Positions 18,150 through 26,712 of a stretch of DNA of 44,136 nucleotides are shown one piece after another. The position numbers and the translations under genes are program-made. The DNA comes from Verrucomicrobiales bacterium. Lineage in GTDB: Bacteria > Verrucomicrobiota > Verrucomicrobiia > Limisphaerales > F1-12-MAGs170. Numbering within the stretch: position 1 is the stretch's first letter; each line of letters starts with the position of its first letter. Location of the stretch: assembly GCA_005777315.1 (NCBI GenBank), contig SXMN01000043.1, forward strand, positions 1 to 44,136, given 5' to 3'. The notes beneath the pieces are model-generated. The model was not told where the DNA came from, made no database searches, and saw only the letters and a list, made by a program, of their open reading frames with translations.

Positions 18150-19814
18150 CTACTTCCACTCGAGAACCTGCCGGTCAGCCAGCAGCCGCCCGCGCAATTT
18201 AGCGTAATCCAGTTTCTGAACCGGGACGCCTTGCTCGATGCTCAGGCACGCCGCCGTCGCCGCCGATTGCCCCATGATCATGAAGACAGGTTCCATGCGG
18301 ATCGAGCCGTAGGCGATGTGCGACGCCGCGAGACAGACAGGCACCAGCAAGTTCCCACACTCGGATGCGCGAGGAATGATTGAACGATATGAAATGGGGT
18401 AGGGTTTCATTGGCGGCACCTGGACATCGCCCTCGTTCTCCACTTTCCCGTTCTTCACGATGCGCTGGCAGTTGTGGGAGTCCATGTTGTAAGCCGCAAG
18501 CCCCACGGCGTCCGGCACCACCTTCGCTCCACGGCACTCGTGCTCCGTCATTACATAATCCGAAATCATGCGGCGCGCCTCGCGGACGTAGAGTTCGCGG
18601 GGCCATCCTCCGCTGTCGGTGAACTCATCTTTGCTCGGCCCCCAAAGCTGCATCTCGGCGCGCATGTTCTCGGGCACGCGTGGACTTGTGGCCAGGAAGG
18701 TGATGAAGCCGCGCGTGTAATCCTCGTGCTCGCGGGCGATGCGCTCGCGCGTGTCGTGGTCCGCCTCCGGGTAGGCGTAATTCGCCCCGATGAAATCAGT
18801 GGAGAATCCGCCGTTGTTGTTGATGTCCGTCTTGCCATTCGGCAGCCAGATGGGATTCCAGAATTGAGCCAGCACCGGTTTCCTGCCAGCCCGCACCAAT
18901 GCTTCGAGGTACCGTGCGAGCAATTCGTATCGCGCAGGATCGTAACCCGCGGGCGGCGTCACCGGGAGACGGTTCGCCGCGTTCGTCGTGAAACACAGGC
19001 GGTAATTGTAGGTCTGCACCCGGCGATCTCCATCGCCCGGCCGGCCACCGTCGCCCGACTGAATGAAAGGCAGCAGGCCGCTGCCCGGGTCGCCGGGTTT
19101 GATGTAGGGATCGACCGGCACGATGAATTGATGATGCGGGGTCTCGGCGCGAATGCCATTGAGCCTCTCGCCGTAACTCGCATTCGCCTCGCGCCCGATG
19201 TGAAATGAAACTCCCGCCGCCGCCATCAAGTCACCTTCATACGTCGCATCAATAAACATCCGCCCTCGAAAAACATCCCCCTGGTGAGTCTTGAATTCCT
19301 TGATGCTCGATCCCTCACGAGTTGCCGATGAGAAGCGGTGTCCTCGAAACACCCGCACTCTGGACTCGCCAAGCATCTTCTCCAAGACCGCCTCCGCCAC
19401 GTGCGGCTCGAAGGTCCACATCGTCGCGTCCGCCGAGGAGAGGTCCGAGGCCTTCGATTGCCCGCTGCCGCGCTTTGCAAAATAATCCGCCCTGCTTTCG
19501 AGCGTCCATGCCGAGTCCTGCGAGTAATGCTTCGCGATGCGCCCGTAGAACTCTCTTGAAATGCCTCCGATGGCCGCCTTGTTCCCGATGTCCGTGGCGC
19601 CGAGCCCGCCGGTCGTCAATCCACCCAAATGCCGGCCCGGCGTGATCAGCGCGACCGACCGCCCCATCCGGTCCGCTTGCAGCGCTGCCACCACGCCCGC
19701 CGCCGTTCCGCCGAAGACGCACACATCCGCCTCAAAAACCGCCGCTCGCGCGTACACCGGCAAAATCAAAGGCAGGAAACAAAAGACCCAACAGAGGAAC
19801 GATTGGTTGCGCAT
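18150..19814 (-). CDS. Exported FAD-dependent oxidoreductase
   Basis: A secreted flavoprotein of 554 residues of the FAD_oxidored type often found with polysaccharide utilisation genes in PVC bacteria. The signal peptide is MRNQSFLCWVFCFLPLILPVYARA. The dinucleotide-binding motif follows at once (ADVCVFGGTAAGVVAALQADRMG), then GRHLGGLTTGGLGATD, FIDATYEGDLMAAAGVSF and a C-terminal FAD-contact motif VCLAASHIAYGSIRMEPVFMIMGQSAATAA split over two strands. ATG 19814 has AAGGAC 6 nt upstream and opens on the signal; an in-frame upstream codon at 19850 would add 12 residues. The substrate cannot be assigned. Confidence 0.86.
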   Translation of the reverse strand: MRNQSFLCWVFCFLPLILPVYARAAVFEADVCVFGGTAAGVVAALQADRMGRSVALITPGRHLGGLTTGGLGATDIGNKAAIGGISREFYGRIAKHYSQDSAWTLESRADYFAKRGSGQSKASDLSSADATMWTFEPHVAEAVLEKMLGESRVRVFRGHRFSSATREGSSIKEFKTHQGDVFRGRMFIDATYEGDLMAAAGVSFHIGREANASYGERLNGIRAETPHHQFIVPVDPYIKPGDPGSGLLPFIQSGDGGRPGDGDRRVQTYNYRLCFTTNAANRLPVTPPAGYDPARYELLARYLEALVRAGRKPVLAQFWNPIWLPNGKTDINNNGGFSTDFIGANYAYPEADHDTRERIAREHEDYTRGFITFLATSPRVPENMRAEMQLWGPSKDEFTDSGGWPRELYVREARRMISDYVMTEHECRGAKVVPDAVGLAAYNMDSHNCQRIVKNGKVENEGDVQVPPMKPYPISYRSIIPRASECGNLLVPVCLAASHIAYGSIRMEPVFMIMGQSAATAACLSIEQGVPVQKLDYAKLRGRLLADRQVLEWK

Positions 19815-19945
19815 GAAGTCCTTTGTGCAAGCCGCAGGCGGGCCAGTCAAGAAACGAAGCCTGCGGAGTGAACCTCCGACTTCATCACGGAGGAAAGAAA
19901 GACGCAGAGATCTGTTCAGTGGCCTTCCAATGGCCGCAGAGTGGA

Positions 19946-20545
19946 TTACTCCGCCTTCTTCGGGCGGTTCAACACGTCGTTGCGGGTGCTGGCGGCGATG
20001 GCCATGACTTGATCAATCAAATCCTTGGGCACCTTCAATTCTTCGAGTGTCTTCTGCAGATTCTCGGCCACTGCGTTGAAGTGCGTGTCGTTCAAGCCGG
20101 GAATGTTTTCGTGCGCCTTGCGCAGATCCTTGCCAGTCCAGGGGACGGGACTTCCAAAGGCCGCGGAGAGAAATTCTTTCTGCTTCCGGCGCTGCTTGGT
20201 CATGTTGATATCGTCGAAGAAGTGCTTGATGCGGTTGTCCGCCAGAACCTTGACATAGAAAGACTCGACAGCCGCATCGATGGCCGCCCTGCCTCCAAGC
20301 TTTTGATACAGGCTGTTCTTGCGGGCTTCATTGAACTTCGTCCGGCAAGCGTCGTCGGCAAATGCGTAATGCTTGTCTTCATAGACGACGGTGATTTTCG
20401 GGTTCACCGGCTTGCCGCTGATGGGGCAGACCTTATTGATCTCCTCGACCGCAGGCTTCTGAGCGGACTCCGCGGCGTGGGCGGCATTGAAGAGAAGGGA
20501 AATGACAACACCGGCCGTGACGAACAATGACGAGATCAGTTTCAT
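19946..20545 (-). CDS. Exported truncated hemoglobin with N-terminal YHS/TRASH-like Cys domain
   Basis: A 199-residue protein with three parts. Residues 1-24 are a signal peptide (MKLISSLFVTAGVVISLLFNAAHA). Residues 38-75 form a small metal-binding-like module (CPISGKPVNPKITVVYEDKHYAFADDAC, Cys40 and Cys67) like YHS/TRASH domains. Residues 78-195 are a group 1 truncated hemoglobin (LYQKLGGRAAIDAAVESFYVKVLAD, then WTGKDLRKAHENIPGLNDTHF with His145 as the likely proximal haem ligand). Truncated hemoglobins bind O2 or NO and are normally cytoplasmic, so an exported copy joined to a metal module is unusual. It is transcribed toward the FAD oxidoreductase gene, with a 131-bp gap. Confidence 0.88.
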   Translation of the reverse strand: MKLISSLFVTAGVVISLLFNAAHAAESAQKPAVEEINKVCPISGKPVNPKITVVYEDKHYAFADDACRTKFNEARKNSLYQKLGGRAAIDAAVESFYVKVLADNRIKHFFDDINMTKQRRKQKEFLSAAFGSPVPWTGKDLRKAHENIPGLNDTHFNAVAENLQKTLEELKVPKDLIDQVMAIAASTRNDVLNRPKKAE

Positions 20546-20800
20546 GGATGTTAGTTAGTTGATGATTGGCTTGCAGTCTGACAAAGCAGGAAGGGCTTCC
20601 TGCCACTCTGTGCGCAAAGGCGCAACCAGGTTGAACCGGCAGAACTGGTTGTGGAACGAGGCATTCTTCCGTGAGACATCGTAAGAAACCACTACGGAAT
20701 AGAGTTCTTTGCGGCAACTCATTTTCCTCACCATTTCGAAATGATTTCCTGAACGTCCAAAGGGTGGAACTCCGCGAAACGAGCGCATGGTCTTAACCAT

Positions 20801-20969
20801 ACTGAGGAGACCGTGGGATAGGCTACGAATGATGGCGAGCGCCACAGATGCAGATGCGAGGCGCGAACGCGGGAGGATGCCCGCAGCGGCCTCCGACCAA
20901 GTGAGCGACGAAGCAGGTGCGTCTGCGCCGCCGTCAAGATTTGCAGCCTATCCCACGGTCTCCTCAGTA
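20801..20969. repeat. Family B inverted-repeat element, long form (169 bp)
   Basis: Arms of 26 bp (20801-20826 and about 20944-20969) are inverted with one mismatch; the left arm starts ACTGAGGAGACCGTGGGATA. The interior is GC-rich with further short inverted segments. A collapsed copy with the same ends is at 34836-34873. It resembles a small mobile or structured element. Confidence 0.75.
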
Positions 20970-21053
20970 ACGAATGACTCGATCCATCATGTCGCCTGTC
21001 CTCCGCTTGCCGGGCAAACGAGTCATGTTGATCACCGGTGCATCCACAAGTCG

Positions 21054-21152
21054 GTGGAGCGCCACTGTGCTGAAAGCCAGTCGCAGCAGTTCCGATGGCT
21101 CGCCCTCACGCCAAACCTGCTGCGGCTGGTGCTGCGCACACGACCGCGCTCC
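21054..21152. repeat. Family C palindrome, copy 1 (degraded)
   Basis: This segment shares with 26392-26506 the ends TGGAGCGC...GCGCTCCA, an inner CCAGTCGCAG and a right-hand block CTGCGGCTGGTGCTGCGCACACG. The arms pair only partly here. It lies about 120 bp upstream of the Ser/Thr kinase start, as copy 2 lies upstream of the kinase remnant. Confidence 0.6.
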
Positions 21153-21272
21153 AGGCTGCCAGCCAAGTTCACCGACAACTGTGGATTCACGGGTTGATCA
21201 CACGGGCTGGTGGTTGCACTTGAGTTTGAAGAGGATCAGGGTCAAGACTGCGGCAGACATCGGGAAAGAATT

Positions 21273-23819
21273 ATGATCGGGCAGACTATTTTGCATTATC
21301 GCATCCTGCGACGGCTCGGTGCCGGGGGCATGGGCGAGGTGTTTGAAGCGGAAGACACCGACCTGCATCGCAAGGTCGCATTGAAGATTTTGCCGCAAGA
21401 ACTCGCCTCGAAGCCCGAGACTCTCGATCGCTTCAAGCGGGAAGCACGCGCCCTGGCCGCTCTGAACCACCCTAACATCGTCACCATCCACTCGGTCGAA
21501 CAGTCTGACTCGACTCATTTCCTGAGCATGGAATTGGTGGAAGGACGCCCTCTGAGCGAGTTGATTCCCAGGGGCGGCTTCACTGTGGAAAAACTTCTCG
21601 CGCTGGGGATTCCGCTGACCGATGCGCTGGCTGCAGCGCACGCGCGGGGCATCGGTCACCGCGATCTCAAGCCGTCCAACGTCATGGTCAACGACCAGGG
21701 CCGCGTGAAGGTCATCGACTTCGGTCTGGCCAAATTGTTCCAGCCCGAAGCCGTTGCTTTGGATGTCGAGGCACCCACCGTCCATCAGACGGTGGAGGGG
21801 AAGGTCCTGGGCACGCCGGCATACATGTCGCCCGAGCAGATCGAAGGTCGGAAAGTGGATCATCGCACCGACATCTTTTCGCTTGGCATTCTGTTGTGCG
21901 AGATGGCAACGGCTCAACGGCCTTTCAAAGGAGACTCCTCGATGGCCATCATGTCGTCGATTCTGAAGGATGCGCCCCCGCCGCTGACCGGACTCAAGCC
22001 GGGCTTGCCGGAGCATCTGGGCCGGATCGTCCGGCGTTGTTTGCAGAAAGATCCGGATGACCGTTACCAGAGCGTCCTCGATGTCCGGAATGAACTGAAA
22101 GAGTTGGAAGAGGAAACCAAGCTGACACCGCGGCCTGCCTTGACCCTGCCCGACGATGCGAATCAAAGGCTTAAAGGTTACTCATCGACGGATCGCATCG
22201 AACAACCGCCTTCATCCAGGCCTTCCAAGCGAATGCCGTTAATGGCAATGGTGGCTCTGGCGATCCTGCTGATCGGCGGCGGGACTTGGTTCGCGGTCCA
22301 CAAGTATGCGGTGACAACGGTGAGGGATCCCGGCGGCAGGACCGCCGCACCATTGGCGGTCGTAGTCCCTGGCTCGATAGAATCTCTGGCCGTCCTTCCT
22401 TTTGACAATTTCTCCGGCGACACGAACAAGAATTACTTTGCCGACGGACTAACCGACGAACTGATCGGAAAACTGGCGCAGATGAGCGCCTTGAAAAAGG
22501 TGATCTCACGGAAAACCGTGATGCCTTACCGAGGCAGCAAGAAGTCGATCCCGACGATAGGCCGGGAGTTGAAGGTGGACGCCGTGGTGCAGGGCTCTGT
22601 CGTGGTCAACGGCACGCATGTCAGCATCAAGGTGCAGTTGATCGAGGCCGCTAGCGACCGGCACATCTGGAGTGATACCTACAACCGGGAGACCGCCGAC
22701 ATCGTCCGTCTTCAGAACGACGTCGCTCTGGCCATAGCCCAGGCCATTCGCGTCGTGTTGACGCCCGAAGAGCAGAGGCGTTTGTCCAAGGCGCGACCCG
22801 TCAACCCGGAGGCGTATGAGAGTTACCTGCTGGGCAAAATCCATAACAGCAATTGGAACGACGCGGACAACCTGAAGGCGATTGAGTTGCTCGAACGCGC
22901 CGTGGCGCTCGACAAGGAATTCGCTTCGGCCTACGCCGCTCTGGCCGCAGCCTACGTCGATCGGCTCTACAATTACGCGCCGCAAGAGTATAGGACATGG
23001 GAACCGCAGGCCTGGTTGAAGGTGAAGCAAGCCCTGGAAATCGATCCGGCGTCGGCCGAGGCATACGTGGCCCGCGCCAAGATTCTTTGGTCGCCAGTGA
23101 GAAACTTCCTGCATGAAGAGGCCGTCGCCGATCTCCAGCGCGCGCTCGAACTGAATTCAAAATTGTTTGAAGCGCATTATTTGCTTGGCGTTGTTTATGG
23201 CCATACCGGTCTGTTGGACGAAGCCGTGGCGGCTTTGCGAACGTCGTTAGCCCTCGATCCGTCGGCCACGACCCCGATCGGAGACGAGGCGTCGGTGCAT
23301 ATTTGGAAAGGCGACTACGAACCAGCACTGCCCCTGTGGGCAAAAATCCCGCGGGGGGAGGGCGGAAAGTTCTTTGTCGGATCGCACAACGTTTGGACGC
23401 TCTTCGCCCTGCAAAGAACCAACGACGCCAGAGCCATCCTGGAGGAGTTTCGGAAGGCCTTCCCGGAGGATGATACCGGAGAGCTGGCTGGGGTGAACGC
23501 TCTGATGCTGGCCGCCGCAGGCGACATGACGAGGGCAGAAGATGAGATCCGAAATGCGTTAAGCAAGGAGACCCGCTATGGCGAATTCCACCACACGGCT
23601 TACTTCATCGCGTGCGCTTACACCCGCCTCGGCAAGCCGCGCGAGGCACTGGATGCGCTGAAGAAGGCGGCGGAGACCGGCTTTCCCTGCTACACCTTGT
23701 TCGAGAAGGATCCGAACTTGAACAATCTCCGGGACAATTCCGAGTTTCGCGAGTTCCTCAAGGAGCAGGAAAAGGATTGGAAGAGGCGCAAAAAAGAGTG
23801 GCCAAAGCTGGCCCGTTGA
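21273..23819 (+). CDS. Membrane Ser/Thr protein kinase with TolB-like and TPR sensor region
   Basis: Hanks-type kinase of 848 residues. The kinase domain (about 7-275) has the Gly loop GAGGMGEV (16-23), Lys38 in VALKIL, HRDLKPSN with Asp131, DFG Asp149 and GTPAYMSPEQ. A transmembrane helix (MALAILLIGGGTWFAV, near residue 330) is followed by a periplasmic TolB/FlgO-like module (LAVLPFDNFSGD to GRELKVDAVVQGSVVV) and TPR repeats to the end. ATG 21273 is chosen because it gives the canonical MIGQTILHYRILRRLG opening with GGAAAG upstream. A 37-codon remnant of a close paralog with a related leader sits at 26590. Its partner proteins are unknown. Confidence 0.93.
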   Translation: MIGQTILHYRILRRLGAGGMGEVFEAEDTDLHRKVALKILPQELASKPETLDRFKREARALAALNHPNIVTIHSVEQSDSTHFLSMELVEGRPLSELIPRGGFTVEKLLALGIPLTDALAAAHARGIGHRDLKPSNVMVNDQGRVKVIDFGLAKLFQPEAVALDVEAPTVHQTVEGKVLGTPAYMSPEQIEGRKVDHRTDIFSLGILLCEMATAQRPFKGDSSMAIMSSILKDAPPPLTGLKPGLPEHLGRIVRRCLQKDPDDRYQSVLDVRNELKELEEETKLTPRPALTLPDDANQRLKGYSSTDRIEQPPSSRPSKRMPLMAMVALAILLIGGGTWFAVHKYAVTTVRDPGGRTAAPLAVVVPGSIESLAVLPFDNFSGDTNKNYFADGLTDELIGKLAQMSALKKVISRKTVMPYRGSKKSIPTIGRELKVDAVVQGSVVVNGTHVSIKVQLIEAASDRHIWSDTYNRETADIVRLQNDVALAIAQAIRVVLTPEEQRRLSKARPVNPEAYESYLLGKIHNSNWNDADNLKAIELLERAVALDKEFASAYAALAAAYVDRLYNYAPQEYRTWEPQAWLKVKQALEIDPASAEAYVARAKILWSPVRNFLHEEAVADLQRALELNSKLFEAHYLLGVVYGHTGLLDEAVAALRTSLALDPSATTPIGDEASVHIWKGDYEPALPLWAKIPRGEGGKFFVGSHNVWTLFALQRTNDARAILEEFRKAFPEDDTGELAGVNALMLAAAGDMTRAEDEIRNALSKETRYGEFHHTAYFIACAYTRLGKPREALDALKKAAETGFPCYTLFEKDPNLNNLRDNSEFREFLKEQEKDWKRRKKEWPKLAR

Positions 23820-23854
23820 TCGGAGGCGCGACCTCCCGTTAAATTGCCTGCCAG

Positions 23855-24961
23855 TCAAAACCGCCGCGAGTAACTGGCGAAGATCACAAAATCCGCGAAG
23901 GCCGCATAGCCGCCTAAAGGATGGTTCGTCCGGCGGTCGCTCATGCTCACGTCGCCATGGCGCTCCACGGCGACCGGGGCGGTCAGCCGAAGGAGGTTCC
24001 TGCCGCGTGAGAGGGATAAGCCAGGCTCGATGGCGATGGCGTAGCCAGGAATCCGCCAGCCCTCGCTTCCGCCGATGAGATCATGTACTGGCACGCCATC
24101 GATCCGCGCTCCGAGACTGACAGCCAGGCCTTGCTTTGGCCAAAGCTCGTATTCCACGCCGCCGCGGGCAAAGTACTGGTCCGGGACCGAGTTGACGCGG
24201 TAGCCGATGTCCTCATTGGGTGGCACCAAGTCGGCAAACACAGTCGGTGTGCCATTCATCTCGCGTGGATTGACCAGGTATGAACCTTGCAGGTAAGCCG
24301 TCGTTCCTTGGAAGATCTTCCTAAAGGTCTGAAGGCTCAGAACGACTCCCCAGCCTCCGTCGCCCAGTTGGATTGCTGGATCGACGGGGCGCAACACGGG
24401 GCCCGTGTCGCGGTAAGAATAATCCGTTGCCCGGCTGTCACCGGTCGGGCCCTTCACTCCAAATCCAAGCGCAATGTTCCCGTCGGCGCATCTGGCCGGA
24501 TCAAGCAGCCAGACGTTGGCGATCATCGAGAGGTCGCCCATCCCGCCAGCTTGCATGGTGCGGCGCGTCAGGCCGTCGTGCTCGCCGTAGGTTTCGCGAC
24601 TCCCGTGTTGGAAGGGCAGCGCCATGCTGATGCTCCATCGTTTCGTCGCCGCATACGTGAGGTTCAGGTCAAAGCCATGAACCTTCGTGTCCGCGTAGAG
24701 CAAGTCGTTCGGCGGCGGGAAAGGAATCTCGTCGCTGCCGTGAAAGTCACGAAACGAATGCAGGTAGCGATATGAGATCGACCCTGTCCATTCGTGGTCG
24801 TTCAAATAATAAGTGCCGGGCGCGCCCAAACTGAGCGCGGTGAGTCGAGCGGGTACTCAGCCCTGCGAGAGCGCATCAGGTGGCGAGCCGACCAGACCGA
24901 GGACGAGAGCCAGACAAGAGAACCAGGATCGAGCCGGCACGGAGGCTGACGCAGTGCGCAT
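23855..24961 (-). CDS. Outer-membrane beta-barrel protein with in-frame UGA at codon 35 (candidate selenoprotein), paralog 1
   Basis: From ATG 24961 the frame encodes a signal-like peptide (MRTASASVPARSWFSCLALV... ending DALSQG), then UGA at 24857-24859 (codon 35), then VPARLTALSLGAPGTYYL and an uninterrupted 330-residue barrel ending ASYSRRF, a typical terminal Phe. Alternating strands such as WSISMALPFQHGSRETYG and a conserved LGDGGWGVVLSLQTF support an outer-membrane porin or transporter family. Paralog 2 has the same UGA at the same codon with no gap in between. A 19-nt hairpin (24821-24839) begins 17 nt after the UGA. Without recoding, the start would be TTG 24829, with no signal peptide. 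ATG 24976 is an alternative upstream start. Convergent with the kinase gene. Confidence 0.75.
24821..24839 (-). promoter_or_regulatory. SECIS-like hairpin downstream of UGA, paralog 1
   Basis: On the minus strand the sequence CGCGCUC-AGUUU-GGGCGCG can form a 7-bp stem with one G-U pair and a 5-nt loop having G as its second base. It starts 17 nt after the UGA. The distance and the early loop G fit the loose bacterial SECIS consensus. It encodes ALSLGA, so conservation may partly reflect the protein. Confidence 0.45.
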
Positions 24962-25182
24962 GGTGATGACTTTCATTCAAAGCGTCGTTGAGACTTTAAC
25001 CCGCCCATCGACGGGCTGCACCGGATTTCGAGGCGAATGAATCATGGGTGGCGTGGGGTGTCAATGCAGACGGTTTGAGGCAAAAATCGAGTCGAACCGC
25101 ACGCCGTTTCCGGCGGCACAGCCAGACCACCGGATCTTCGCGGGACGATCCCCCTGCGGCTGGTCGTGTGATCTGATCGAAT

Positions 25183-26256
25183 TCAAAATCGCCTCGAGTA
25201 ACCGGCGATGATTAGAAAATCATAGAAGCCGCCGAGAGGCTGTTGGCGGGTCGCCTTTTCATAAACGTTTTCCGTCCGGTTCCGGTACAACGCCACCGGT
25301 GTCGTGATGCTGAAAGAATTTTTCCCGCGAGAATAGTACATCCCCGGCTCGATGGCGATTGAGTAACCGGAGGTTCACCAGCCCTCGTCGCTGCCAACCA
25401 GATCATGCACGGGGATCCCTTGAATCCGGCCGCCGAGACTTGCAGACAGTCCTTGCTCCGGCCAGAGGTTGTAGAGCAGGCCCGCGCGCACGACAAACTG
25501 GTCGGGCACGGAGTTGGTCGTAATGATTCCGACCGGGTCGGGGACCGTAGCCAGCGTATCGTTCTGACCTCGTGGATTGATCACATACTGGCCGGTCAAA
25601 TAGATATGGGCGCGATCGAAGACCTTTTGATACGCCTGCACTTCCAGCACGAGGCCCCAGCCTCCGTCACCGAGCTGGATGGAATCCGCGACGGGACGCT
25701 TGACCGGGCCGTTGGCCTGATACGAGATGTCCTGGGCATTGTCGTCCCCCGTCGGAAACTTCACGCCAGCGCTCAAAGCGATGTTCCCGTCGGTAAATTT
25801 TTCAGGATCGAGCAACCAAGCGTTGCCGAGGAGCCGGATGTCGCCCACGCCTGCCGCCGTCATGGTGTGGAATTGGACGCCGTCATGTTCCCAGGCGCTG
25901 GTGTGTTCCGCATGCAGGAACGGCAGGGTTAAGCTGGCGCTAAACCGCTTCGTGAAAGCATACGACGCGGTGAGATCGAACGAATGGATGTCAGAAACCG
26001 AAGAGTTTCTCAACGGCGCCTGCTCGTGCGATCTGCTGAAAACCCGGTCCGAATGGAGAAAACGATAGGAGAGAGTGGCGTCCCACTGCTTGCCTTCCAG
26101 ATACGAGATGCCTTCGGCGCCCAAACTGAGCGCCATGTGCCGGGCTGGCACTCACCCTTGCGAGAATGCTTTCGGTTGTGAAATCAGCAGCGCAAAGACA
26201 AAAGCCCCGCCGCATAGCCAGAATCGGACCTGCCTGGACTCTGAAACAATTCGCAT
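25183..26256 (-). CDS. Outer-membrane beta-barrel protein, paralog 2, with in-frame UGA at codons 35 and 294
   Basis: From ATG 26256 (GAAAGG about 10 nt upstream) the frame encodes MRIVSESRQVRFWLCGG... ending KAFSQG, then UGA at 26152-26154 (codon 35), VPARHMALSLGAEG, and a barrel closely related to paralog 1 (LGDGGWGLVLEVQAYQKVF, NSVPDQFVVRAGLLYNLWPEQGLSASLGGRI). A second UGA (25375-25377, codon 294) follows SDEGW where paralog 1 has Arg (CGG). Beyond it the frame continues, still homologous, as TSGYSIAIEPGMYYSRG to AGYSRRF and the stop at 25183. The total of 358 codons has no frameshift. Either both UGAs are read, or the second is a CGA-to-UGA mutation that truncates the last 64 residues. 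Confidence 0.68.
26116..26134 (-). promoter_or_regulatory. SECIS-like hairpin downstream of UGA, paralog 2
   Basis: On the minus strand GGCGCUC-AGUUU-GGGCGCC forms the same stem-loop as in paralog 1, also 17 nt after the UGA. The outermost pair is G-C here and C-G there, a compensatory change. A second small hairpin, GUGCC-agccc-GGCAC, lies directly after this UGA but is not conserved in paralog 1. Confidence 0.45.
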
Positions 26257-26391
26257 AAAGCTAACCTTTCGCTTAAACGGAACATGAACATTTGACTGGT
26301 TTCCTGGGAGGCTACCGACGTTTCACTGGTGCCATGAGCTACCGTTCGCATCATGCTGTCAATGAAATTGTCCGTTCTGTCACCAGCTCAT

Positions 26392-26506
26392 TTTGTGGAG
26401 CGCGGCCGTGTCGTCCCAACCAGTCGCAGTACATCCAGGGACACCAAGCGGTTCTGTGGGTCCACATGCTGCGGCTGGTGCTGCGCACACGGCCATGCTC
26501 CACAAA
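26392..26506. repeat. Family C palindrome, copy 2 (115 bp)
   Basis: Arms of 20 bp (26392-26411 TTTGTGGAGCGCGGCCGTGT; 26487-26506) are inverted at 18 of 20 positions. Inner blocks CCAGTCGCAG and CTGCGGCTGG pair at 9 of 10. The related copy is at 21054-21152, also upstream of a kinase leader. Confidence 0.75.
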
Positions 26507-26543
26507 GTGAGGAATTCAATGGGATGGTAGTAACACTTGAGTC

Positions 26544-26561
26544 TGTGCCTGATCAGGCACA
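26544..26561. promoter_or_regulatory. Perfect 18-bp palindrome, possible operator
   Basis: TGTGCCTGATCAGGCACA is a perfect dyad 28 nt before the remnant ATG. The matching stretch upstream of the intact kinase (about 21226-21250) keeps the central GATCAGG but not full symmetry. It could be a repressor site or a short transcript hairpin; neither is proven. Confidence 0.35.
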
Positions 26562-26589
26562 AGACTGTGGACGACATCCGGGAATTACT

Positions 26590-26700
26590 ATGATCAGGCA
26601 ATCCATTTCGCATTTTCGCATCCTGCGCCGAATCGGGGCCGGGGGTATGGGCGAGGTGTTTGAAGCGGAAGACACCGACCTTCATCGCAAGGTCGCGCTC
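26590..26700 (+). pseudogene. N-terminal remnant (37 codons) of a Ser/Thr kinase gene
   Basis: ATG 26590 opens MIRQSISHFRILRRIGAGGM, continuing GEVFEAEDTDLHRKVAL, which matches residues 1-37 of the kinase at 21273. By my count about 86% of bases are identical. Homology stops exactly where the catalytic Lys codon would come (VALK to VALI). The frame continues without a stop through IPDT into the potD-like gene. The upstream leader is also related between the two loci, so this is the stub of a deleted paralog rather than a random match. Confidence 0.88.
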
Positions 26701-26712
26701 ATTCCAGACACC

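Larger units (their letters stand above)
20546..21272. other. Long intergenic region with two repeat elements
   Basis: This 727-bp gap lies between the divergent hemoglobin and Ser/Thr kinase genes. It contains the family B inverted-repeat element (20801-20969), a family C palindrome (about 21054-21152) and a kinase leader related to 26506-26589. A small AGGAAGGGCTTCCT hairpin is near 20590. I see no convincing gene. Confidence 0.65.
26257..26712. other. Intergenic region: divergent leader, repeat and kinase remnant
   Basis: This 456-bp stretch lies between barrel paralog 2 (minus) and the potD-like gene (plus). It contains the family C palindrome (26392-26506), a leader similar to that of the kinase at 21273, an 18-bp palindrome (26544-26561) and the kinase remnant (26590-26700). 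Confidence 0.7.

Noticed and set aside
24857..24859. Explaining the UGA in the barrel gene as a sequencing error
   Set aside because: The same codon is UGA in the paralog at 26152-26154, with an in-frame signal-like region before both, so two identical independent errors are unlikely.
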